Positions 1-6,625 of a stretch of 24,391 nt of DNA are shown piece after piece (position 1 is the first letter of the stretch; each line of letters starts with the position of its first letter). The stretch lies in NCBI GenBank assembly GCA_002403375.1, contig DHHQ01000024.1, positions 1 through 24,391 of the forward strand. The letters are read 5' to 3'. Below the pieces are notes generated by a model that saw only the letters and a program-made list of their open reading frames with translations, had not been told where the DNA came from and made no database searches. Position numbers and translations under genes: made by a program. Source of the DNA: Thiobacillus denitrificans (GTDB lineage: Bacteria; Pseudomonadota; Gammaproteobacteria; Burkholderiales; Thiobacillaceae).

Positions 1-136
1 CCAGGGCCGAACGGGCGGAGACGCCGGGGCGCGCCGACGCGGGAGGCTTCGTGCATCCCGCCCGGGTCTGGCCGGACTGATCGAGAACGCGTCGCTGAAT
101 GGCGGTGCTCCAGCATCTTCTGCGAGATGACCCATC

Positions 137-373
137 ATGAACACGCCGTCCCGTATCCCGCACCCGGCGCGCTGGAGCCCCCTCCAGGCGATCAGGCAAT
201 CGTGGCAGACGCGTCACCGCAATAGCGCCGCCGCCCTGCTGACCTTCCTGGCGTGCGTGGGCTACGCGCCGTCCGTGGGGCTCGGCATCGTCGTGGGCGC
301 CGGCGTCGGCCTGCTGCTTTATCTGCTGCCGCCCTTGCCGCGCCGCAGTTCCGCCCGGCCGCGTCCGGACTGA
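137..373 (+). CDS. small hydrophobic ORF, possible remnant of a SulP-type anion transporter
   Basis: This is a 78-residue reading frame with a basic, proline-containing start and one hydrophobic stretch (about residues 31-66, rich in Ala, Leu, Gly and Val), followed by a basic Pro/Arg tail. The pattern of a threonine-phenylalanine step, then a Gly-Ile and Val-Gly rich helix ending in Leu-Leu-Tyr-Leu-Leu, resembles the last membrane helix of SulP-family transporters. The rest of the transporter and its STAS domain are absent. SulP proteins are known as candidate bicarbonate transporters beside RubisCO genes in some sulfur oxidisers, which fits the position next to cbbR, but this is inference. 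There is only a weak GAG upstream of the ATG. It could equally be a short membrane protein or a chance frame. Confidence 0.3.
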   Translation: MNTPSRIPHPARWSPLQAIRQSWQTRHRNSAAALLTFLACVGYAPSVGLGIVVGAGVGLLLYLLPPLPRRSSARPRPD

Positions 374-426
374 CCTCGCGCGCCCTCGCGGCGGCGCAGC
401 CGAACACGGCTGCCCGCCCGCGGGGG

Positions 427-1344
427 TCAGCGCGGCGCGGCCGATGGCGGCTCGGTCGCCGCCTCCCCCAGCACGAAAGCCTTGAATCCCGCCGCCGCGG
501 GAGACAGCCGCTTGTCGACGCGGTGCACGACGTACCAGTGGCGCATGATCGGAAAACCCTCGACGTCGAGCACCGCGAGGCGCCCGAGGGCGAGCTCGAG
601 CTCCAGCGTCTGCAGCGACAGGATGCCCAGGCCCAGCCCGGTCTCGACCGCCTGCTTGATCGCCTCGTTGCTGCTCATCTCCATGCTCGTCAGCAGCGCG
701 AGGCCGCGGTCCTCGAAGAAGCGCGTCATCGCGCCGCGGGTGCCCGAGCCGGCCTCGCGCACCAGGAAGGGCTCGGACGCGAGGTCGCCGAGCGAGACCT
801 TCTTCCTGGCGGCGAGCGCGTGGCCGGGCGGCGCGATGACGACCAGCGGGTTGTCCATGAAGCGCGTCGCCTCGAGGTCGAGGCCGTCCGGCACCTGGCC
901 CATGATCGCGAGGTCGATGCGGTTGGCCGCGAGCTGGCCGAGCACCGATTCGCGGTTGGAGACGTCGAGGTGGATCGCCACCCCCGGGTGCCGGCCGCGG
1001 AAGCGGGCGAGGATCCCGGTCGCGACCGCGCTCACGGTGGTGGTCACCGCGAGGGTGAGGCGTCCGCCCTCGATCCCCCTCAACTGCGCGAGGTTGGCCT
1101 GCAGGTCGTCGAGTCGCGCGGTGATCTGCCGGCTCGCGTGCAGCACCTCGCGCCCGGCGTCGGTGAGGTAGATCTTCCTGCCCAGCTGCTCGGTGAGCGG
1201 CAGCCCGAGGATTGCCTCGATCCCCTTGACCTGCATCGACACGGCGGGCTGCGACAGGTGCAGCTCGGCCGCCGCCTTGGAGAACGAGAGGTGGCGGGCG
1301 ACCGCTTCGAAGACCCGGAACTGGCGCAGCGTCAGTCGTCTCAT
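427..1344 (-). CDS. cbbR: LysR-type transcriptional regulator of the Calvin cycle operon, CbbR
   Basis: CbbR binds the promoter of the divergent cbb operon and activates RubisCO genes in response to metabolites such as NADPH or phosphorylated sugars (family knowledge). The 305-residue protein has the usual LysR length. The N-terminus (TLRQFRVFEAVARHLSFSKA) is nearly the CbbR signature, with the winged helix-turn-helix at about residues 5-62 and the recognition helix at about 31-40 (SQPAVSMQVK). An effector-binding domain of the periplasmic-binding-protein fold covers about 90-295. The start is chosen because CbbR proteins begin only a few residues before this motif, though no strong ribosome binding site is seen. 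It is divergent from cbbM with a 134-bp gap, the classical arrangement. Identity as CbbR rather than another LysR rests on both sequence and context. Confidence 0.93.
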   Translation of the reverse strand: MRRLTLRQFRVFEAVARHLSFSKAAAELHLSQPAVSMQVKGIEAILGLPLTEQLGRKIYLTDAGREVLHASRQITARLDDLQANLAQLRGIEGGRLTLAVTTTVSAVATGILARFRGRHPGVAIHLDVSNRESVLGQLAANRIDLAIMGQVPDGLDLEATRFMDNPLVVIAPPGHALAARKKVSLGDLASEPFLVREAGSGTRGAMTRFFEDRGLALLTSMEMSSNEAIKQAVETGLGLGILSLQTLELELALGRLAVLDVEGFPIMRHWYVVHRVDKRLSPAAAGFKAFVLGEAATEPPSAAPR

Positions 1345-1478
1345 GTATAAGCCTATGGATATAGCAAGTATCAGAACTATTGAATTTTAATTATATAAGC
1401 GTCTGCGTATAGTCCGCCCCTGTCGTTTCCAGGGGTTTCGCCTGGATCCCGTTTTCACTCAACCGCAGGAGCCATGCA
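1345..1478 (+). promoter_or_regulatory. divergent cbbR-cbbM control region with likely CbbR sites and cbbM promoter
   Basis: This gap is strikingly AT-rich (about 1345-1415) against the GC-rich surroundings. It holds two direct copies of TATAAGC (1346-1352 and 1394-1400, 48 bp apart) and a short palindrome CTAT-GGAT-ATAG (1353-1364), which fits the T-N11-A style of LysR operators. A likely -10 box for cbbM is TATAGT at 1408-1413. The hexamer 17 bp upstream (TTTTAA, 1385-1390) is a poor -35, as expected for an activator-dependent promoter. A 6-bp stem-loop (TCCAGG 1428-1433 with CCTGGA 1441-1446) lies in the predicted 5' leader. The cbbM ribosome binding site AGGAG is at 1467-1471, 7 nt before the start. 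Box assignments are inference. Confidence 0.6.
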
Positions 1479-2858
1479 ATGGATCAATCCGCACGCTACG
1501 CCGACCTCAGCCTCAAGGAAGAGGACCTGATCAAGGGCGGCAAGCACATCCTCGTCGCCTACAAGATGAAGCCGAAGGCCGGCTACGGCTATCTGGAAGC
1601 CGCCGCCCACTTCGCCGCCGAGTCGTCGACCGGCACCAACGTCGAAGTGTCGACCACCGACGACTTCACCAAGGGCGTCGACGCGCTGGTCTATCACATC
1701 GACGAAGCGACCGAGGACATGCGGATCGCCTACCCGATCGAGCTGTTCGACCGCAACGTCACCGACGGCCGCTTCATGCTGGTCTCGTTCCTGACGCTCG
1801 CCATCGGCAACAACCAGGGCATGGGCGACATCGAGCATGCCAAGATGATCGACTTCTACATGCCCGAGCGCTGCATCCAGATGTTCGACGGCCCCGCCAC
1901 CGACATCTCCAACCTGTGGCGCATCCTCGGCCGTCCGGTCGAGAACGGCGGCTACATCGCCGGCACCATCATCAAGCCGAAGCTGGGCCTGCGTCCCGAG
2001 CCCTTCGCCAACGCGGCCTACCAGTTCTGGCTGGGCGGCGACTTCATCAAGAACGACGAGCCGCAGGGCAACCAGGTGTTCTGCCCGCTGAAGAAGGTGC
2101 TGCCGCTGGTCTACGACGCGCTGAAGCGCGCCCAGGACGAAACCGGCCAGGCCAAGCTGTTCTCGATGAACATCACCGCCGACGACCACTACGAAATGTG
2201 CGCCCGCGCCGACTACGCGCTGGAAGTGTTCGGCCCCGACGCCGACAAGCTGGCCTTCCTGGTCGACGGCTACGTCGGCGGTCCCGGCATGGTCACCACC
2301 GCCCGCCGTCAGTACCCCGGGCAGTACCTGCACTACCACCGTGCCGGCCACGGCGCCGTCACCTCGCCCAGCGCCAAGCGCGGCTACACCGCGTTCGTGC
2401 TGGCCAAGATGTCCCGCCTGCAGGGTGCTTCCGGCATCCACGTCGGCACCATGGGCTACGGCAAGATGGAAGGCGAGGCGGACGACAAGATCATCGCCTA
2501 CATGATCGAGCGCGACGAGTGCCAGGGCCCGGTCTACTTCCAGAAGTGGTACGGCATGAAGCCCACCACCCCGATCATCTCCGGCGGCATGAACGCGCTG
2601 CGCCTGCCCGGCTTCTTCGAGAACCTCGGCCACGGCAACGTCATCAACACCTCCGGCGGCGGTTCCTACGGCCACATCGACAGCCCGGCCGCCGGCGCGA
2701 TCTCGCTGCGCCAGTCGTACGAGTGCTGGAAGTCGGGCGCCGACCCGATCGAGTTCGCCAAGGAGCACAAGGAGTTCGCCCGCGCGTTCGAGTCCTTCCC
2801 GAACGACGCCGACAAGCTCTACCCCGGCTGGCGCGAGAAGCTGGGCGTGCACAAGTAA
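1479..2858 (+). CDS. cbbM: ribulose-1,5-bisphosphate carboxylase/oxygenase, form II
   Basis: Form II RubisCO fixes CO2 onto ribulose bisphosphate in the Calvin-Benson-Bassham cycle, working as a dimer or multimer of dimers of large subunits without small subunits. The 459-residue protein aligns without gaps to the Rhodospirillum rubrum enzyme through the catalytic core, so numbering is shared: K166 (GTIIKPKLG), carbamylated K191 with Mg ligands D193 and E194 (FIKNDE), H287 and R288 (HYHRAGH), H321, K329 of loop 6 (GYGKMEGE) and S368 (ISGGMN). All are present. The ATG at 1479 has AGGAG 7 nt upstream; another ATG at 1474 is out of frame. It is the first gene of cbbM-cbbQ-cbbO, diverges from cbbR, and is followed by a strong terminator. 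No form I genes (cbbLS) lie in the window. Form II enzymes suit high-CO2, low-O2 conditions. Confidence 0.98.
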   Translation: MDQSARYADLSLKEEDLIKGGKHILVAYKMKPKAGYGYLEAAAHFAAESSTGTNVEVSTTDDFTKGVDALVYHIDEATEDMRIAYPIELFDRNVTDGRFMLVSFLTLAIGNNQGMGDIEHAKMIDFYMPERCIQMFDGPATDISNLWRILGRPVENGGYIAGTIIKPKLGLRPEPFANAAYQFWLGGDFIKNDEPQGNQVFCPLKKVLPLVYDALKRAQDETGQAKLFSMNITADDHYEMCARADYALEVFGPDADKLAFLVDGYVGGPGMVTTARRQYPGQYLHYHRAGHGAVTSPSAKRGYTAFVLAKMSRLQGASGIHVGTMGYGKMEGEADDKIIAYMIERDECQGPVYFQKWYGMKPTTPIISGGMNALRLPGFFENLGHGNVINTSGGGSYGHIDSPAAGAISLRQSYECWKSGADPIEFAKEHKEFARAFESFPNDADKLYPGWREKLGVHK

Positions 2859-2864
2859 GCAAAA

Positions 2865-2884
2865 GGGGATGGACGTTCATCCCC
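2865..2884 (+). other. stem-loop just after the cbbM stop codon
   Basis: A perfect 7-bp inverted repeat GGGGATG (2865-2871) and CATCCCC (2878-2884) encloses a 6-nt loop, 6 nt after the cbbM stop. It has no T-run and so is not a terminator by itself. It may protect the 3' end of cbbM mRNA from exonucleases. That role is inference. Confidence 0.5.
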
Positions 2885-2939
2885 GCGCGGGACGGTGGGA
2901 AGCGATCTCCTAGCCGCCGAAGACCGTCGCCGCATTGCA

Positions 2940-2967
2940 CGCCCCCGGTTCGCTGGGGGCGTTTTTT
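2940..2967 (+). terminator. Rho-independent terminator after cbbM (attenuator ahead of cbbQO)
   Basis: CGCCCCC (2940-2946) pairs perfectly with GGGGGCG (2955-2961) across an 8-nt loop and is followed at once by six Ts (2962-2967). This is a textbook intrinsic terminator. Because no clear new promoter is seen before cbbQ, it probably acts as a partial terminator, giving abundant cbbM message and a smaller read-through of cbbQ and cbbO. Confidence 0.88.
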
Positions 2968-3008
2968 CTTGCAGGACCGAAACCCGGACGTCGATGCGGG
3001 TATTTCGG

Positions 3009-3047
3009 CCGCATTCCGATGCCGGTTCCGCCGGCATCGGAATGCGG
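3009..3047 (+). repeat. perfect 17-bp inverted repeat upstream of cbbQ
   Basis: CCGCATTCCGATGCCGG (3009-3025) and its exact reverse complement (3031-3047) flank a 5-nt loop (TTCCG). The hairpin ends 6 nt before the cbbQ ribosome binding site AGGAG (3054-3058). It has no T-run, so it is not an intrinsic terminator. It could be an mRNA processing or stability hairpin for the cbbQO part of the transcript, a protein-binding operator, or a copy of a dispersed REP-like element. The sequence alone does not decide between these. Confidence 0.9.
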
Positions 3048-3064
3048 ATCACCAGGAGCATGTC

Positions 3065-3871
3065 ATGACGACCAGCAAGGAACAGTACAAGGTCCACCAG
3101 GAACCCTATTACCAGGCGCAGGGCCGCGAGGTCGCGCTCTACGAGGCCGCCTACCGCAACCGCCTGCCGGTGATGGTCAAGGGCCCGACCGGCTGCGGCA
3201 AGTCGCGCTTCGTCGAATACATGGCGTGGAAGCTCGGCAAGCCGCTGATCACCGTCGCCTGCAACGAGGACATGACCGCGTCCGACCTGGTCGGCCGCTA
3301 CCTGCTCGAAGCCAACGGCACCCGCTGGCTCGACGGCCCGCTCACGACCGCGGCGCGCATCGGCGCGATCTGCTACCTCGATGAAATCGTCGAGGCGCGC
3401 CAGGACACGACCGTGGTGATCCACCCGCTCACCGACCACCGCCGCACGCTGCCGCTCGACAAGAAGGGCGAACTCATCCAGGCGCACCCCGACTTCCAGC
3501 TGGTGATCTCGTACAACCCCGGCTACCAGTCGCTGATGAAGGATCTCAAGCAGTCGACCAAGCAGCGCTTCGCCGCGTTCGACTTCGACTACCCCGACGC
3601 CGCGCTCGAGACCACCATCCTGGCGAACGAGACCGGACTCGACGAAGCCACCGCCGGCAAGCTCGTCAAGATCGGCGGCGTCGCCCGCGCGCTCAAGGGC
3701 CACGGCCTCGACGAGGGCATCTCGACGCGCCTGCTGGTGTACGCGGCGACGCTGATCAAGGACGGCGTCGAGCCGGGCGACGCCTGCCGCATGGCGCTGG
3801 TGCGCCCGATCACCGACGACGCCGACATCCGCGAGACGCTCGACCACGCGATCGACGCGACCTTCGCCTGA
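3065..3871 (+). CDS. cbbQ: RubisCO activase AAA+ subunit CbbQ
   Basis: CbbQ is a MoxR-family AAA+ ATPase that forms hexamers and, with CbbO, removes inhibitory sugar phosphates from RubisCO active sites (family knowledge). The 268-residue length is normal. Walker A is GPTGCGKS at residues 40-47, and Walker B is CYLDEI at about 103-108. A sensor-1 type segment (VISYNPGYQ) and an arginine-containing C-terminal lid follow. The start has AGGAG (3054-3058) 6 nt upstream; an overlapping ATG at 3060 is out of frame and meets a stop almost immediately. The reading frame stays open far upstream through cbbM, but only this start fits the family. It is followed by cbbO after 133 bp. Its position after cbbM suggests it serves the form II enzyme. 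Confidence 0.95.
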   Translation: MTTSKEQYKVHQEPYYQAQGREVALYEAAYRNRLPVMVKGPTGCGKSRFVEYMAWKLGKPLITVACNEDMTASDLVGRYLLEANGTRWLDGPLTTAARIGAICYLDEIVEARQDTTVVIHPLTDHRRTLPLDKKGELIQAHPDFQLVISYNPGYQSLMKDLKQSTKQRFAAFDFDYPDAALETTILANETGLDEATAGKLVKIGGVARALKGHGLDEGISTRLLVYAATLIKDGVEPGDACRMALVRPITDDADIRETLDHAIDATFA

Positions 3872-3921
3872 AATTCATGAACAAATCTACTGCGCGGCCC
3901 GATTCCGGCTCTGCGATGCTC

Positions 3922-3941
3922 GCCGTACCCCCTTGTACGGC
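3922..3941 (+). repeat. short palindrome between cbbQ and cbbO
   Basis: GCCGTAC (3922-3928) and GTACGGC (3935-3941) form a perfect 7-bp stem with a 6-nt loop (CCCCTT). The flanks (GCGATGCTC before, GCTTCTCG after) are loosely complementary and extend the symmetry. The surrounding 3905-3990 stretch looks like the dispersed palindromic intergenic elements common in betaproteobacteria, but whether it recurs in this genome cannot be seen from one copy. Confidence 0.5.
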
Positions 3942-4004
3942 TGCGCTTCTCGAACCGTACTCGGGCCAGCTCGCTACGATTTCTTCACACGTTTCAATTC
4001 GGCC

Positions 4005-6266
4005 ATGAGCGACGCCGCCTACCAGCATCCGCTCATGGCCGCCTACTGGCGCCAGCTCGACACCCGCTTCGCGCAGGTGGAGGCGGTGTTCGACGACGTC
4101 ATGGCCGAGGCGCTCGCGGTGCTCAGCCGCGAGGGCATCGACGCCTATCTCGAGGCGGGCCGGGTGATCGGCAAGCTCGGCCGCGGCGTCGAGCCGATGC
4201 TCGCCTTCCTCGAGGAGTGGCCGTCGGCCGCCCAGGCGGTCGGCGAGGACGCGCTGCCGGCGGTGATGGCGCTCGTCATGCGCATGCAGAAGTCGCCCAA
4301 CGGCCGCGCGATCGCGCCGTTCCTTCAGACGCTGGCGCCGGTCGCGCGCCGGCTGCAGTCGGCCGAGCAGCTCGCGCACTACCTCGACGTCACGCTCGAC
4401 CTGATGACGCGCACCACCGGCTCGATCCACGGCCACCACACGACCTTCCCGAGCCCCGGGCTGCCGGAATTCTTCGCGCAGGCGCCGGCGCTGCTGGCGC
4501 TGCTCACGCTCGCGGGCCTCAGGAACTGGGTCGAGTACGGCATCCGCAACTACGGCAGCCACCCCGAGCGACAGAAGGACTACTTCAGCCTGCAGTCGGC
4601 CGACGCGCGCGCCGTGCTGCAGCGCGAACGCCATGGAACATTGTTGGTCGACGTCGAGCGCCGCCTCGACCTCTACCTGCGCGGCCTGTGGGGCGACCAC
4701 GACCACCTGGTGCCGTACTCGACCGCGTTCGACGAACTGAGGAAGCCCGTCCCGTATTACGACAAGCTCGGCATCCGCCTGCCCGACGTCTACGACGACC
4801 TCGGCGAGATCTCGGGTCTCGACCGCTACCGCGCGACGCTCGCCCACATGGTCGGCCACCGCCGCTGGTCGGAGGCGCAGGTGGCGGACAACTGGAGCCC
4901 GTTCCAGCGCATGGCGGTCGAGTTCTTCGAGGACTGCCGCATCGACACGCTGCTGATGCGCGAATATCCCGGTCTGCGCCGGATCTTCCTCGCGCTGCAT
5001 CCGAAGCCGCTGGAAACGGCCTGCGATCCCGAGACGACTTCGTGCCTGCGGCACCGCCTCGCGATGCTGTCGCGCGCGCTGCTCGACCCGGATCACGGCT
5101 ATCTGGACGCCGACCTCAACGACTTCGTCGCGCGCTTCCACGACTTGACGCGGGACGGTGAATCGTCGACGCGCGAGATCGCGAGCCTCGCGCTCTCCTA
5201 CGTCGCCCGAACGCGCCGCCAGAGCGACCAGTTCGCGAAAGTCCACTTCGACGACACCGTCGTCGACTACCGCGACGACAACCGCCAGCTGTGGACCTTC
5301 ATCGAGGAAGGCGACGAGGAAGAGGCCTTCGACCAGAAGCGCAAGATCGAGCCGGGCGAGGAGCTGCGCGGCCTGCCGCCGCGCCACTATCCGGAATGGG
5401 ACTACGCGAGCCAGACCTACCGGCCGGACTGGGCGAGCGTGTACGAGGCGCTGCACCCGAGCGGGAACGCCGCCGACATCGATCGCCTGCTCGCCAAGCA
5501 CGGCGCGCTCGCCAAGCGCCTGAAGAAGATGCTCGACCTGCTGAAGCCGCAGGACAAGGTCCGCATCCGCTACCAGGAGGAGGGCAGCGAGCTCGACCTC
5601 GACGTCGCGATCCGCTCGCTGATCGACTTCAAGGGCGGCGCCACCCCCGACCCGCGCATCAACATGAGCCACCGCACCGACGGCCGCGACATCGCGGTGA
5701 TGCTGCTGCTCGACCTCTCCGAGTCGCTCAACGAGAAGGCCGCGGGCTCCGACCAGACCATCCTCGAACTCTCGCAGGAAGCGGTGTCGCTGCTCGCCTG
5801 GTCGATCGAGCAGCTCGGCGACCCGCTGGCGATCGCCGGCTTCCACTCCAACACCCGCCACGACGTCCGCTACCTGCACCTCAAGGGCTATTCCGAGCAC
5901 TGGAACGACGACGTCAAGGCGCGGCTCGCCGCGATGCAGGCCGGCTGGTCGACTCGCATGGGCGCGGCGATGCGGCACGCCGCGCACACCCTCGCCGCGC
6001 GCCCGGCCGACAAGAAGCTCATGCTCATCCTCACCGACGGCCGGCCGTCCGACGTCGACGCCCACGACGAGCGGCTGCTGGTCGAGGACGCGCGCCAGGC
6101 GGTCAAGGAGCTCGACCGCGACGGCATCTTCGCCTACTGCATCAGCCTCGACCCCAAGGCCGACGAGTACGTCTCCGACATCTTCGGCCGCCAGTACAGC
6201 GTGATCGACCACGTCGAGCGCCTGCCGGAGCGCCTGCCCCAGCTCTTCGTGGCGCTGACGAAGTAG
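4005..6266 (+). CDS. cbbO: RubisCO activase adaptor CbbO, von Willebrand factor A domain protein
   Basis: CbbO is the substrate adaptor of the CbbQ-CbbO RubisCO activase; its VWA domain is thought to bind a RubisCO acidic surface residue through a metal (MIDAS) site. This 753-residue protein has the usual long N-terminal helical region (about 1-540) and a C-terminal VWA domain (about 565-753). The MIDAS residues are D570-L-S572-E-S574, T650 (STRMG) and T677-D678-G679, all intact. An acidic linker (EEGDEEEAFDQKRKIEPGEE) precedes the VWA part. The ATG at 4005 (MSDAAYQHPL) is preferred over an in-frame TTG at 3933, because the TTG lies inside the palindrome above and would add non-family sequence. 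No clear Shine-Dalgarno is seen, but a 43-codon frame (3877-4008) ends on the start as ATGA, so coupled translation is possible. Confidence 0.93.
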   Translation: MSDAAYQHPLMAAYWRQLDTRFAQVEAVFDDVMAEALAVLSREGIDAYLEAGRVIGKLGRGVEPMLAFLEEWPSAAQAVGEDALPAVMALVMRMQKSPNGRAIAPFLQTLAPVARRLQSAEQLAHYLDVTLDLMTRTTGSIHGHHTTFPSPGLPEFFAQAPALLALLTLAGLRNWVEYGIRNYGSHPERQKDYFSLQSADARAVLQRERHGTLLVDVERRLDLYLRGLWGDHDHLVPYSTAFDELRKPVPYYDKLGIRLPDVYDDLGEISGLDRYRATLAHMVGHRRWSEAQVADNWSPFQRMAVEFFEDCRIDTLLMREYPGLRRIFLALHPKPLETACDPETTSCLRHRLAMLSRALLDPDHGYLDADLNDFVARFHDLTRDGESSTREIASLALSYVARTRRQSDQFAKVHFDDTVVDYRDDNRQLWTFIEEGDEEEAFDQKRKIEPGEELRGLPPRHYPEWDYASQTYRPDWASVYEALHPSGNAADIDRLLAKHGALAKRLKKMLDLLKPQDKVRIRYQEEGSELDLDVAIRSLIDFKGGATPDPRINMSHRTDGRDIAVMLLLDLSESLNEKAAGSDQTILELSQEAVSLLAWSIEQLGDPLAIAGFHSNTRHDVRYLHLKGYSEHWNDDVKARLAAMQAGWSTRMGAAMRHAAHTLAARPADKKLMLILTDGRPSDVDAHDERLLVEDARQAVKELDRDGIFAYCISLDPKADEYVSDIFGRQYSVIDHVERLPERLPQLFVALTK

Positions 6267-6625
6267 CCGCCGCAGCGGCCTTAGCGCGCAGTCGCCACCG
6301 CCTGGTCCGTCGGCGGCTGATGCCGCGCCGGCGCCGCAGGACTGCAGTCCGAGCGGACTTCCCCCACGAATGTCTACGTCAAGCCGCGACGGGCGTCCGC
6401 CGTCGGGCGAAGGCATCCCTTTGCGCCGCGCAGACCGAGTCGATCCCTACTAATCAGTAACTGTTTTGCGTCCCGCGGACTGCCTAGAATCACGTCGCTC
6501 ACGGATCGGGCGACCGGGTCAGGCGCCATTTTCGTTGACGGCCGGGTCGTGTCGAGGCGATTCCGTCGAAGCAAAAACGAACGAGAAAATTCCCGCTCCG
6601 ACGCGGGATCAAAGGGAGAATCTCT
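6267..6625. other. intergenic region between cbbO and the tpsB gene
   Basis: No credible gene is seen in these 359 bases. After cbbO come GC-rich symmetries: the palindrome GGACTGCAGTCC (6339-6350) and a 6-bp stem CGACGG (6387-6392) with CCGTCG (6400-6405). Neither has a T-run, so any terminator here would be Rho-dependent. A relatively AT-rich stretch (about 6449-6492) includes a TAGAAT box at 6485-6490 that could be the -10 of the tpsB promoter, but there is no good -35 at 16-18 bp. A TTGACG at 6535-6540 also lacks a good partner. Confidence 0.5.
6591..6618 (+). promoter_or_regulatory. stem-loop and ribosome binding site ahead of tpsB
   Basis: TCCCGC (6591-6596) pairs with GCGGGA (6603-6608), and GGGAG (6614-6618) follows as a strong Shine-Dalgarno 7 nt before the GTG start at 6626. 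The spacing supports that GTG. The hairpin sits just 5 nt before the binding site and might tune ribosome access, which is inference. Confidence 0.55.

Noticed and set aside
3933..4004. Upstream TTG start for CbbO
   Set aside because: It lies within the palindromic element, adds 24 residues not typical of CbbO, and has no ribosome binding site.
3810..6416. 868-codon minus-strand frame opposite cbbO
   Set aside because: It is a shadow frame of cbbO; the plus strand carries intact VWA MIDAS residues and the expected cbbMQO order.
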